64,000 nt of DNA from Parasulfuritortus sp036391875. GTDB lineage: Bacteria > Pseudomonadota > Gammaproteobacteria > Burkholderiales > Thiobacillaceae. This document shows, piece after piece, positions 46,585 through 54,703 of this stretch; within the stretch, counting starts at the first letter, position 1; the number at the start of each line of letters is the position of its first letter. Where the stretch lies: positions 1 through 64,000 of the forward strand of contig DASVZA010000003.1 of assembly GCA_036391875.1 (NCBI GenBank), given 5' to 3'. A program made the translations under genes and the position numbers. The notes under the pieces are model-generated. The model was not told the DNA's origin and searched no databases. It saw only the letters and a program-made list of their open reading frames with translations.

Positions 46585-49255
46585 GCGCTGGGGCGCGTTG
46601 ACGCCGGAGCAGGTGTCTGGCTGGATCACCTTCGACCGCGAACGCGCGGACTGGACTTATCGCGAAGGCGACCGCGCCATGGCCGCGCGCCAGACCGAGG
46701 GCGTGGCCGGGTTATGGAACAAGCTGGGCCGCCACCGCGCGGCCTTGCTGGCAGACGAGGTGGGCACGGGCAAGACGCTGCAGGCGCTGGGCGTGATGGC
46801 GCTGCTCTGGAAAGCGAAGCCCGATGCATGCGTTCTGGTCATGGCGCCCAACCGCGACATCTGCCGCCACTGGGAGCGCGAGTACGCCAAGTTCGTGCGC
46901 ACGCACTACAAGCAGTCCGACGACGTAGTGCGGCGCGTTCGCGACGGCGAGCCAGTGAATGAGGCCAGACTGGCCTGGTCGCTGGTCGAGCTGGCTCAAG
47001 CCGTGGAGGCGCAGACGCACCGGTTCTTTGTGACGACGATCTACTCGCTGAGTGGGCTGATGCGCGACGAGCACGACGAGGGCGTGGACAAGCTCCAGGG
47101 CGCCGCAGTGGCCGCGGCCGGCATCCACCGCCGCCTGAAGGCAGCGCTGGGCGGCAGGGGTTTCGACCTGCTTGTTGTGGACGAGGCACACTACTTCCGC
47201 AACAGCCGGGGCAAGTCGCAGCGCGCCCGTGCGGCGAGCGAGTTCTTCGGCCCACCGGAGGACCGCTTGGGCGAGCGCGCGCTGCTGATGACGGCAACGC
47301 CCAGCCACGCGTCGATGGACGACGTGGCAGCGATCCTGGGCTACGTGGCCGAGGTCGGCCAGGACAAGCCGGAGGCGCTGTTAAAGAAGTATGCGCTGCG
47401 CCGCCTACGCCGCATGAAGGGGCGCGACGGCAGCTACGACAAGTACGGTTACCGCCACGAACGGGCGGTGGCGGCGGACCTGGAGCAGGACCCGGCGGCC
47501 GAGTTGTTTTTCGCGCTGTATCAGAAGCTGCTGGTGAGCAAGGAGGTGCAGGATGGCCGGCGCTTTCTCTACGGCTACCTGGAGGGCTTCGAGTCGTTCA
47601 AGGTGCAGGCGCCCGAAGCGGAGCAGGAGACCGAGGAAGACGTAGCCAAGCGCGATTTCCAGGGCGCGCCCGACACCGAGATCCTCACCCGGCTGGCGCG
47701 CATGCACGAGAGTTTGGGCGGCTTGCCAGCGCACCCCAAGTACGACGCGCTGGTGAACGCCTGCGTACCGGCCGACGTTTTCGATGCGGGCGTTGATGCC
47801 CACGAGCACAAGCATCTGGTGTTCGTGCGCAGGATTCCCTCGGTGCGCGAGATCGTTGCGCGCGTCAACGTGGCCTACGACCGGCAGATGGGGCGGCGGA
47901 TCGTACAGGCGCTAGCTCCGGACGACAGGGGGGGGCTGGTGAAGCGGTGGGAGACCAGCCACTGGTCGCGCGAGTTCTTCAACCGGCACTTCGGCGGCCA
48001 TGGCGAGGCCGACGACGCGGCGCTGCTCGAAGGCGATGACGCAGCGGCAGAGGAGCACGCGGATACGGATGCCAACGTGCATTCGAAGGTAGCCGATCTG
48101 TTCGTCGTGAAGAAGACGGGCGTGCAGCGCAGTACCGACGCCTCGAACTTCAGCCTGCGTTTGCGCAAGCCTGAGAGCCTGTTCACGCTACTGCTGGAGC
48201 CGGCCAGCGATTACAAGGCGGGGACTTACGGCTACCACTACCGAAAGCGGGCCGTCGGCCGGCTGCGCGACGAGTACGCCTCGGCTGCACTGGAGGCGCG
48301 CGGCGTCGGCGTGGCGGCGAACGAGAAGCTGGACTTCGCGAAGCCGATGCCGACGCTGTGGGGGCTGATGTATCGCCAGCTCGATGCCGCCGCCCGCGAG
48401 CGCGTCGACCGCTTGGCGCGTGAGCCGGCACAGGCAGAGAGCTTTGGCCGTTACCTGAAGAACGGCTTTCTGTTCGCAAGCCCGGTCATCGTGGAGCTGT
48501 ACTGCAGGTACGCCGAGTTCCGCCGGTGCGGAAAAGCGGGCGATGCTCAGCAGCGCTATCTTGCCTTTCTGGATTTTCTGGACGCAGATTTGAAAGATTC
48601 TCTTGCCTTCGCCTACTTCCGCGCCGCGCTGCAGACCTTCGATGCCTTGTGCGAGAACGTGCCCGACGAAGACCGCCAGGGCTGGCATAAGCTCACCGGA
48701 CTCAGCAGCCCCGCCTTCTATGCCAGTGGCGCGGTCAAGGACCGGCAGCGGCTGATCCTGGGCTTCAACAGCCCCTTCTACCCGAACGTGCTGGCTGCGA
48801 CCTCGGTGCTGCAGGAGGGTGTAAACCTGCACTTGCAGTGCCGCAAGGTACACCACTACGGCATCGCCTGGACGCCGGGCGACAACGAGCAGCGCGTGGG
48901 GCGGGTAGACCGGCTCTTAGGCAAGGTGAATGCGCTGCTGGAGCGCGACGGCCGGGCCGAACTAGCGATCCAGTATCCGTACTTGGCACGCTCATTCGAC
49001 GAGGAACAGCTGGCGTCGTTTGTGCGCGAGAAGCACCTTGTCGAAGAGCGCATGGATGCATGCCGGCAGTCGCCGATTGGCGCCGAGATCGACCTACGGC
49101 GCACGAGCGATGCATGGCGCAGCTACCTGCGCACGCCGCGCGAGGACATGGTGGCGTCGAACTTGGTCGATCCGTACCCGTTCGATCCAAAGGAAGGAGG
49201 TCCGGACGGTGTCTACATGCCACACTTGGCCGATGGACACGCCGAAGATCCGTAG
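46574..49255 (+). CDS. SNF2/HepA-like superfamily 2 helicase
   Basis: About 893 residues from ATG 46574, which has GGAAGG nine bases upstream; the GTG at 46568 is an alternative. ATPase motifs are complete: Walker A in LLADEVGTGKTLQALGV (near residues 58-75), DEAH in LLVVDEAHYFRN (near 200), LMTATPSH (near 238), and C-terminal motifs VLQEGVNLHLQ and QRVGRVDRLLGK (near 745-780). A long insert separates the two RecA domains. It probably translocates on DNA and works with the PLD protein. Several known phage-defence systems pair a helicase with a PLD nuclease, but methyltransferase and DUF1998 genes needed for DISARM are missing here. Confidence 0.88.
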   Translation: MDAERWGALTPEQVSGWITFDRERADWTYREGDRAMAARQTEGVAGLWNKLGRHRAALLADEVGTGKTLQALGVMALLWKAKPDACVLVMAPNRDICRHWEREYAKFVRTHYKQSDDVVRRVRDGEPVNEARLAWSLVELAQAVEAQTHRFFVTTIYSLSGLMRDEHDEGVDKLQGAAVAAAGIHRRLKAALGGRGFDLLVVDEAHYFRNSRGKSQRARAASEFFGPPEDRLGERALLMTATPSHASMDDVAAILGYVAEVGQDKPEALLKKYALRRLRRMKGRDGSYDKYGYRHERAVAADLEQDPAAELFFALYQKLLVSKEVQDGRRFLYGYLEGFESFKVQAPEAEQETEEDVAKRDFQGAPDTEILTRLARMHESLGGLPAHPKYDALVNACVPADVFDAGVDAHEHKHLVFVRRIPSVREIVARVNVAYDRQMGRRIVQALAPDDRGGLVKRWETSHWSREFFNRHFGGHGEADDAALLEGDDAAAEEHADTDANVHSKVADLFVVKKTGVQRSTDASNFSLRLRKPESLFTLLLEPASDYKAGTYGYHYRKRAVGRLRDEYASAALEARGVGVAANEKLDFAKPMPTLWGLMYRQLDAAARERVDRLAREPAQAESFGRYLKNGFLFASPVIVELYCRYAEFRRCGKAGDAQQRYLAFLDFLDADLKDSLAFAYFRAALQTFDALCENVPDEDRQGWHKLTGLSSPAFYASGAVKDRQRLILGFNSPFYPNVLAATSVLQEGVNLHLQCRKVHHYGIAWTPGDNEQRVGRVDRLLGKVNALLERDGRAELAIQYPYLARSFDEEQLASFVREKHLVEERMDACRQSPIGAEIDLRRTSDAWRSYLRTPREDMVASNLVDPYPFDPKEGGPDGVYMPHLADGHAEDP

Positions 49256-49918
49256 ATCGAGCACTGCCCTTGCCAAGAACGGCAAGGACTGGATGAGCCC
49301 GCAGCGACAGCGCGATGTTGCGGGCGTATCGGCGGGACTCAGGTAGTTCTCACTCTGTCGCCCTGAAGCTGTCGGGCGAACCACATACTTAGTCGATGAC
49401 GAGCCTGCACTCCTCGCCTGACTTTCTACGGTCAGCGTTGCATTAGCACTGTCCGGCGCCCCACCGACTGACGCCTGCTTTCGGGCACCGCCCCAGCGAC
49501 CTCTAGGCCGACACCGGCATAACAGTGGCAAAGGGAGATGCCAGAGAGCTGCCGGTGGCCAGCGACTCCAAGTGGCCGGGGCCTGCCTTCGAGAAGGCCC
49601 GCCCGAAAGCTGACACTCGGCTAACGGCTAGGCCAGCAGCGACCGCTTACCGTGGGCAGAGTCGAACTGGTGCTCCCGGCCAGGTGCTGACATTGCCTAA
49701 TGGCGGCTTAAAGGTTTTGAATTTTGGGTTTTTGGAAGTTCAGGCTCTCGAGACAGAATTTCCGCTGCACGCTGAACTGAGTCGTTCGCGCTTGGTGGTC
49801 TGATAGGATGCTGCGATCATCACCAGACATTCGTAGGGTTGCGGCTTGAACAACTTATAGCCGAGCGTCAAATCTCAGCGCAACTCTCGTGCCGGCGACT
49901 AACGTATATTTGAGGTAG
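49256..49918. other. Spacer between the two island modules
   Basis: About 660 bases with no convincing gene. The sequence (for instance CCTGCTTTCGGGCACCGCCC and AGCGACCGCTTACCGTGGGC) is similar in style to the spacers at 42.9 and 53.6 kb. A promoter for the PIN gene should lie near 49850-49910; I cannot define it. Confidence 0.5.
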
Positions 49919-51004
49919 ATGCGCCCCATGCTCATGGACGACAGACCCCTGTTCCTCTTTTGCGACGCCAACACGGCTGTTTACGACACCCACCTGCTCA
50001 TGAAGCAAGGGGGGCTTCAGCTCGTCCGTCTACTCCGCGAATTGCGGGGGCAGATTGCCTTGCCCGATATCTCTCGGACGGAATATCTGTCCAACTTTGC
50101 CAAGGTTGCAGCGTCGGCGCACAAGAACGCAGAGGTCGCACTATCTCAGCTCCAAACATTGAGTGGCCAGCGGGTAACGGCAGCTCTACCGCAGGACAAG
50201 TTCTGGGAATCGCGCGGGCCGCGGATTCTGGAAGACCTAAAGGACATCACCTGCGAGATCGTGGCTACGGCGGAGTTGAAGGCAGCAGCGCTGGATCGGG
50301 CCGTTGAGGGCCGCAAGCCAGCTCTGAAGCCCAACCAAGACATCAAGGATTGCTTGATCTGGGAGTGCATTCTGAGTCTGCCGGCAGGATCAGAGGTCAT
50401 CTTTGCTTCCCGTGACCTGAAGGCGTTCTATCGTGATGGAAAGTTCGATGAGTCTTTGCTCAAGGAAGCCGCGGCCAGGAACTTGCTCATAACGCCGGTC
50501 GATACCAGCACACAAAACCTATACGCCGCAGTCGAACTGCTGAAGTCGCGGGTTGCCGATGTTGAAGCACTCCGGCTCAACGAGTTGACACTGGACCACC
50601 GTTCTCCTGAGCCAGATGCGGGTGGCGATGCAGGGCCTGTTGTGCCGGTCATCCTGCCTGACGAAGTCAATCCTAAGACGCCGGATGAGGCGGTTGATGC
50701 CGGGAAACCTCGCGACATCTTCGACACCGTAGAGCCGGCGAGAGACTTCTTCCGGTCGCTGGAAGAGAAGGCGCTCGGTTTTGTCAGCTATCTGGGCCAG
50801 ACGGGAAAACAGGAGGTCATCGAGCTGCTCGTGCAGTCGGGCGCAGCTGCCGATACCGCGCGAAACGCTCTCGAGCGGCTAGCCTTGTCCGGGATGATTC
50901 GAGACACCGGCCACAACTACCTTCGCGTAGATAGTCTCCATGCCAAGCGAGCATCGGAACTCGTGGAAGAAGAGATGATTAAGCTCACGGGGCTGGGAGG
51001 CTGA
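49919..51004 (+). CDS. PIN-like nuclease with C-terminal winged helix
   Basis: About 361 residues; starts at 49919, 49928 and 49934 are all possible, and GAGG lies 3 bases before the first. The N-terminal PIN fold shows the acidic set Asp16 (LFCDANT), Glu55 (ISRTEYL), Asp144 (IKDCLIWE) and Asp166 (FASRDLKAF), expected to bind the metal for RNA cleavage. It resembles DUF4935-type PIN domains. Residues about 295-340 look like a winged helix (EVIELLVQSGAAADTARNAL). It is followed after 4 bases by a large helical-repeat protein. A two-gene nuclease/sensor or toxin/antitoxin-like defence pair is plausible; not proven. Confidence 0.75.
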   Translation: MRPMLMDDRPLFLFCDANTAVYDTHLLMKQGGLQLVRLLRELRGQIALPDISRTEYLSNFAKVAASAHKNAEVALSQLQTLSGQRVTAALPQDKFWESRGPRILEDLKDITCEIVATAELKAAALDRAVEGRKPALKPNQDIKDCLIWECILSLPAGSEVIFASRDLKAFYRDGKFDESLLKEAAARNLLITPVDTSTQNLYAAVELLKSRVADVEALRLNELTLDHRSPEPDAGGDAGPVVPVILPDEVNPKTPDEAVDAGKPRDIFDTVEPARDFFRSLEEKALGFVSYLGQTGKQEVIELLVQSGAAADTARNALERLALSGMIRDTGHNYLRVDSLHAKRASELVEEEMIKLTGLGG

Positions 51005-51008
51005 CGCA

Positions 51009-53444
51009 ATGGATTCCGCAACGCGCATCAAGGTGCTGGGACGTTTGGCTCAGTCTCGAACATCCGCCGCTGAGGAGGCGGTTGGACGAGCCTGCGCAGA
51101 AGCCTTCACTGTGCTGCTCGAAAGCTTGGATTACGACACGCTTAATTACGCGCTCGAAGTGCTCGCCACCGTAGGATTCCGGCGGAGCAAAGGAACGATC
51201 GCCACACTAAGCGAATTTCTACGATCCGTCGGGAACCGTGAATTGCGGCACTCAGAGGAGTTCAGTGGATGGGGGCAGGCGCTGAACATATACCGCAGCG
51301 CGTACACACTGATGTCCAAAGCCATCAAGGTGCTCTCAGGCCTTCGGTATCTTGAAACACCTGCGGTCACTGACGTACTTCTCTGGGTCGCAGCTCACTC
51401 CGAAGAGTCTGTGAGGAAGGACGCTGACGCGGCTCTTCGCAGTCTGGCGAAGTACAACTTGTCTGTCTTCTATGGAGCCGAGGACGAGTCGCGGCGAGGA
51501 ATTGGTGCGGCACCTCAGGTCGCAGTGCTGGACACCATTGAGAGCAAGGGAGACAGCTTCTTGATAGAGCACTTGAATGGTGTCCTGACACTGATCGAGG
51601 GGCTGCTTTCAACGTCCATGGAATCGACCAAGTGGACCGCGAGTGCCGTCACGCTTTCGCGCGCGGTCACACCTGCTGCAGGCGAAGTTCCCATAGTGAG
51701 GCGCAGGAGCGTCGCCCTCCTGAAGCGAATCTACGGCCTAGCTGAGACCAAGCGCCAGAGGCTCTCTGTGATCAGGACGCTAAATGCAGCAACTCGTGCG
51801 GAGAACCGCACTGTAGCCGACATAGATTACGCGGACATGATTGCGGCCAACGCTCAAGAGGTTCTTGCTCTCTTTGCACAAATCGCTGAACGTGAGCCGG
51901 ACTTACAGATAGTCCAGAAGATCGAGCACGACAGCTACTGGATTCACTATCACAGCCCGTCAGATGCGGTCAGGTCCGCTGCTCTTGCGGTCAAGGCCAT
52001 CATAGACGCTAACTCCGAGTACACCATCTACAAGACCCTCATTGGATTCGAGGGAGTCTTCGGAGAGTGGTCAAGGTCACCAAGGGATGGGTCTTACTCC
52101 GTTGCCGCCCAGGAGCGTCGGATGCAAGAAGCCAAGATCTTGGCGGCGCGCATTCCCGATGAGGGCTTCGATATCTGGAAGGGAAGGATTTTGACGTTTG
52201 CTCAAACTGAGTCAAACGACATGGCGACCTTCCCAGTTTTCTACGAATTCCTTGCGGACGTCGCCGGGTTATACCCAGGATTCGCGCTAGATCTGCTGGC
52301 TGATGAATCGGACCGGCTCTCAGGGTTTTTGATACCAATCCTTCGTGGGGTCTGGGACAGCGAGCGACAAAGTGAGCTGTTGCCTCTTATGAAGAGGTGG
52401 ATTGATGACGCTTCGTCTGACACCAAGTCGCCTCTGTACGCGTGTGCGAAGCTCTACTTGTCGACAAAGAGCGTCAACTTGGATGTTCTGGAGCGCATCC
52501 TTGCTAAGGCTGCCCAGTTGGAGGATGCCTATGTCATGCGGCAGGTAGCGTCGGTCGGCATCGCACGGTCCAGCGACAGCGGTCAGCGCGACCAGCTCAA
52601 GAACCTCTTCTTGCATGCGCTGAGTGGGTTAACCGAACTGGGGGATGCAAGCTGGGTCAGCGAAATTTGGTACCGCAAGGAAGTCAAGGAAACAGTCGCG
52701 GAGCTCTCCCCAGCCGAACGTCAATTGGTGCTGAAAAACCTCCACTTCCTTCCTCAAATCGACTACCAAGCCGAGGATGTGCTCGCAGTCATAGCAGAGC
52801 GAGAGCCAGGAGAAGTTGTCGACTTCTTGTGTGCCCGGGTATATGAGCCAGATGAAAGGGCCCGAACTGAGGCAGAGAAGGATAGTGACAGGTACGAGGA
52901 ACTCCCGTACCAGTTCCATTCGCTCAATGAACCGTTGGCAGTAAACGCGGCGATGGTGGTGCAGAGTGTTCTCGATTGGTACTGCAAGGACCCTTCGCTC
53001 TTCCTGTATAGAGGTGCGAAGCTGCTTCAGCTCGTCTTCCCAGAATTCCCCGAGGCTTTTCAGGCGGCGTTGCTGCAGCTGTTACGCACAGGGGGCGTGA
53101 CGGAGCTGGACTTTGTATCTAGCGTCCTTCGGGCCTACGAGGGACAGAGCTTTATTCATCCGGTTGCTAAGCAACTCATCAAGGCACTTCCCCCAGACAG
53201 CGAGCTACTCAACGAGGTCGCGATCGCCCTTCAGAGCACCGGGGTAGTATCAGGCGAGTACGGGATGTCGGAGGCGTATGAGAAAAAGCGCCTAGAAGTT
53301 CTGGGTTGGCTAGAGGACCCTGATGAACGAGTTCGCGCGTTCGCAGCGAAATACATCGCTGACCTAGAGTCCATGAGGGATTTCGAACATCGTCGTGCCG
53401 ATGAGTCGATCGCCCTGCGGAAGTTCGAGTACGGCGAGGAGTAG
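51009..53444 (+). CDS. Large helical-repeat protein of unknown function
   Basis: 811 residues, nearly all helix, in a HEAT/ARM-like pattern: TDVLLWVAAHSEESVRKDAD near residue 120-139 and LEDPDERVRAFAAKYIADLE near 772-791, with many similar 35-45 residue units between. No catalytic motif, signal or membrane helix. It begins 4 bases after the PIN gene, so they are one operon. GC content is clearly lower than in the flanking core genes, which suggests transfer. Solenoids of this size often act as sensors or regulators of an attached nuclease. Confidence 0.7.
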   Translation: MDSATRIKVLGRLAQSRTSAAEEAVGRACAEAFTVLLESLDYDTLNYALEVLATVGFRRSKGTIATLSEFLRSVGNRELRHSEEFSGWGQALNIYRSAYTLMSKAIKVLSGLRYLETPAVTDVLLWVAAHSEESVRKDADAALRSLAKYNLSVFYGAEDESRRGIGAAPQVAVLDTIESKGDSFLIEHLNGVLTLIEGLLSTSMESTKWTASAVTLSRAVTPAAGEVPIVRRRSVALLKRIYGLAETKRQRLSVIRTLNAATRAENRTVADIDYADMIAANAQEVLALFAQIAEREPDLQIVQKIEHDSYWIHYHSPSDAVRSAALAVKAIIDANSEYTIYKTLIGFEGVFGEWSRSPRDGSYSVAAQERRMQEAKILAARIPDEGFDIWKGRILTFAQTESNDMATFPVFYEFLADVAGLYPGFALDLLADESDRLSGFLIPILRGVWDSERQSELLPLMKRWIDDASSDTKSPLYACAKLYLSTKSVNLDVLERILAKAAQLEDAYVMRQVASVGIARSSDSGQRDQLKNLFLHALSGLTELGDASWVSEIWYRKEVKETVAELSPAERQLVLKNLHFLPQIDYQAEDVLAVIAEREPGEVVDFLCARVYEPDERARTEAEKDSDRYEELPYQFHSLNEPLAVNAAMVVQSVLDWYCKDPSLFLYRGAKLLQLVFPEFPEAFQAALLQLLRTGGVTELDFVSSVLRAYEGQSFIHPVAKQLIKALPPDSELLNEVAIALQSTGVVSGEYGMSEAYEKKRLEVLGWLEDPDERVRAFAAKYIADLESMRDFEHRRADESIALRKFEYGEE

Positions 53445-53600
53445 TAGCGCGGTGTTGGAGCCAGGCTCCTGCTAATTTTGGTGGCGATGCCAAGGAAGTC
53501 GCCTCACGAGTTGCATCGTCGGCACCCCAGCGGCCGGATGGCGGGTCAGCCCTGAACGTCTGCTATCAGGCAATGAAATAGAAACTTGCAACTTCCGCTT

Positions 53601-53734
53601 TGGGTCGGATCAGATCCGGCTGTAGCCTGAAGGTTGGAAGCGGCCACTGACTGCCACCAGAGGCTGGACGGCAGGTATCCAGCGCATTGCCGCCTGACAG
53701 GGTGAGCAGGCCCACAGTCGGCATTGGCCGATGA
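53601..53734. repeat. Right copy of the island-flanking inverted repeat
   Basis: Reverse complement resembles 42904-43030; the best block is TTCAGGCTACAGCCGGATC followed by CCGACCCA. It sits in the gene-free stretch 53445-53818, which holds nothing else I can identify. The copies are in opposite orientation at the two ends of the island. Confidence 0.6.
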
Positions 53735-53818
53735 GAAGTCGCAGATTTACTAACGTAATTTCGACTTCAGGTTTGGAGTACGCGTTCGGCAGCATGTCCC
53801 AATAGCTGCCCCTGCGGA

Positions 53819-54355
53819 CTACCACATCAAGTCATCAGGAACCGTGAAGGCGGCATACGGGTCATCCACTTCCACTTCAGTGCTGGTCTTGTTTACCCGA
53901 ACGACGAGCGAAGCGTCGCGTTCGGCGATTTTGTCTGCAATGACCTTGGGAACCAATTCGGTGGTGCCGTTTTGGCAGACAATCACCAAGTGTCCAGCGA
54001 TGAGTTGTACCTGCACTTCGGCTGAAACATAGATGCGGTATATCTTGTTGCCGTGGGTATAGTTGTAGGCGATGTCGCCTGCGCCCTTGCTCTGGCGATT
54101 CTGCTGCACCATCTGGGCGATCTGTGCCGCGATCGCTTTCTGGGTAGAAGCTTCATCGCGTTGCGCATTGAGTTCCCGCGCGCGCTCGGCATTCCTGCGC
54201 TGCGTTTCGAGAGCGGCCTGGCGGGCTACTTCGACAGTTTCCGTGCCGGCCCGTCGTTCCGCCTTCTTTTGATTGCTCTTCTCGTGGTTGGCCTGTTTGA
54301 CCTTCTTCTTGTCCACCAAGCCGGCCTTCAAAAACTGATCCTGCAAAGAAGCCAT
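53819..54355 (-). CDS. DUF2058 (YaiL-like) protein
   Basis: 178 residues. A highly charged coiled-coil N-terminal half (MASLQDQFLKAGLVDKKKVKQ, then repeated KK/RR/AER) is followed by a compact C-terminal domain with YNYTHGNKIYRIYV and IVCQNGTTELVPK. This is the YaiL-type nucleoprotein/polynucleotide-associated family, of unknown cellular role. Core gene; it marks the right border of the island. Confidence 0.88.
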   Translation of the reverse strand: MASLQDQFLKAGLVDKKKVKQANHEKSNQKKAERRAGTETVEVARQAALETQRRNAERARELNAQRDEASTQKAIAAQIAQMVQQNRQSKGAGDIAYNYTHGNKIYRIYVSAEVQVQLIAGHLVIVCQNGTTELVPKVIADKIAERDASLVVRVNKTSTEVEVDDPYAAFTVPDDLMW

Positions 54356-54703
54356 CCGCGCTACTCCGATAAATTTGTGTCCTCAAGTCCTGGCGGCGAC
54401 GCAAGCCACAGGAAAACGTCAGCATAACAAAGACGGCATCTTGGAAACGAGATCACCGCCTTTTGTGAAACGTCAGATTTCGGGACTTCCTCTCATCAGG
54501 CAGTTCCCGAACCTATTGCAGACCTACAGCAAGAGAATAATGGGCGTCCGCTTTGTGTCGAAATGCGGCCAACGTCCGGCTATAGAGTGGACAGGTGTCA
54601 TTTGAGGCAGGCGCGCCCATCCTTTAACTCAAACTTCTCTCGGCCAGATCAGTTAGGCAGGATAGTGCTGCCCGCGTCGGGGCAGGAAACACACTCCGGC
54701 CCG
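54356..54703. other. Intergenic region
   Basis: 348 bases between the 3' end of the ybbP-like gene and the start of the DUF2058 gene. It should contain the DUF2058 promoter; TATGCT on the minus strand near 54430 is a possible -10. No gene seen. Confidence 0.4.

Noticed and set aside
43211..49255. DISARM defence system
   Set aside because: A helicase and a PLD protein are present, but no DNA methyltransferase and no DUF1998 (DrmB) protein is nearby.
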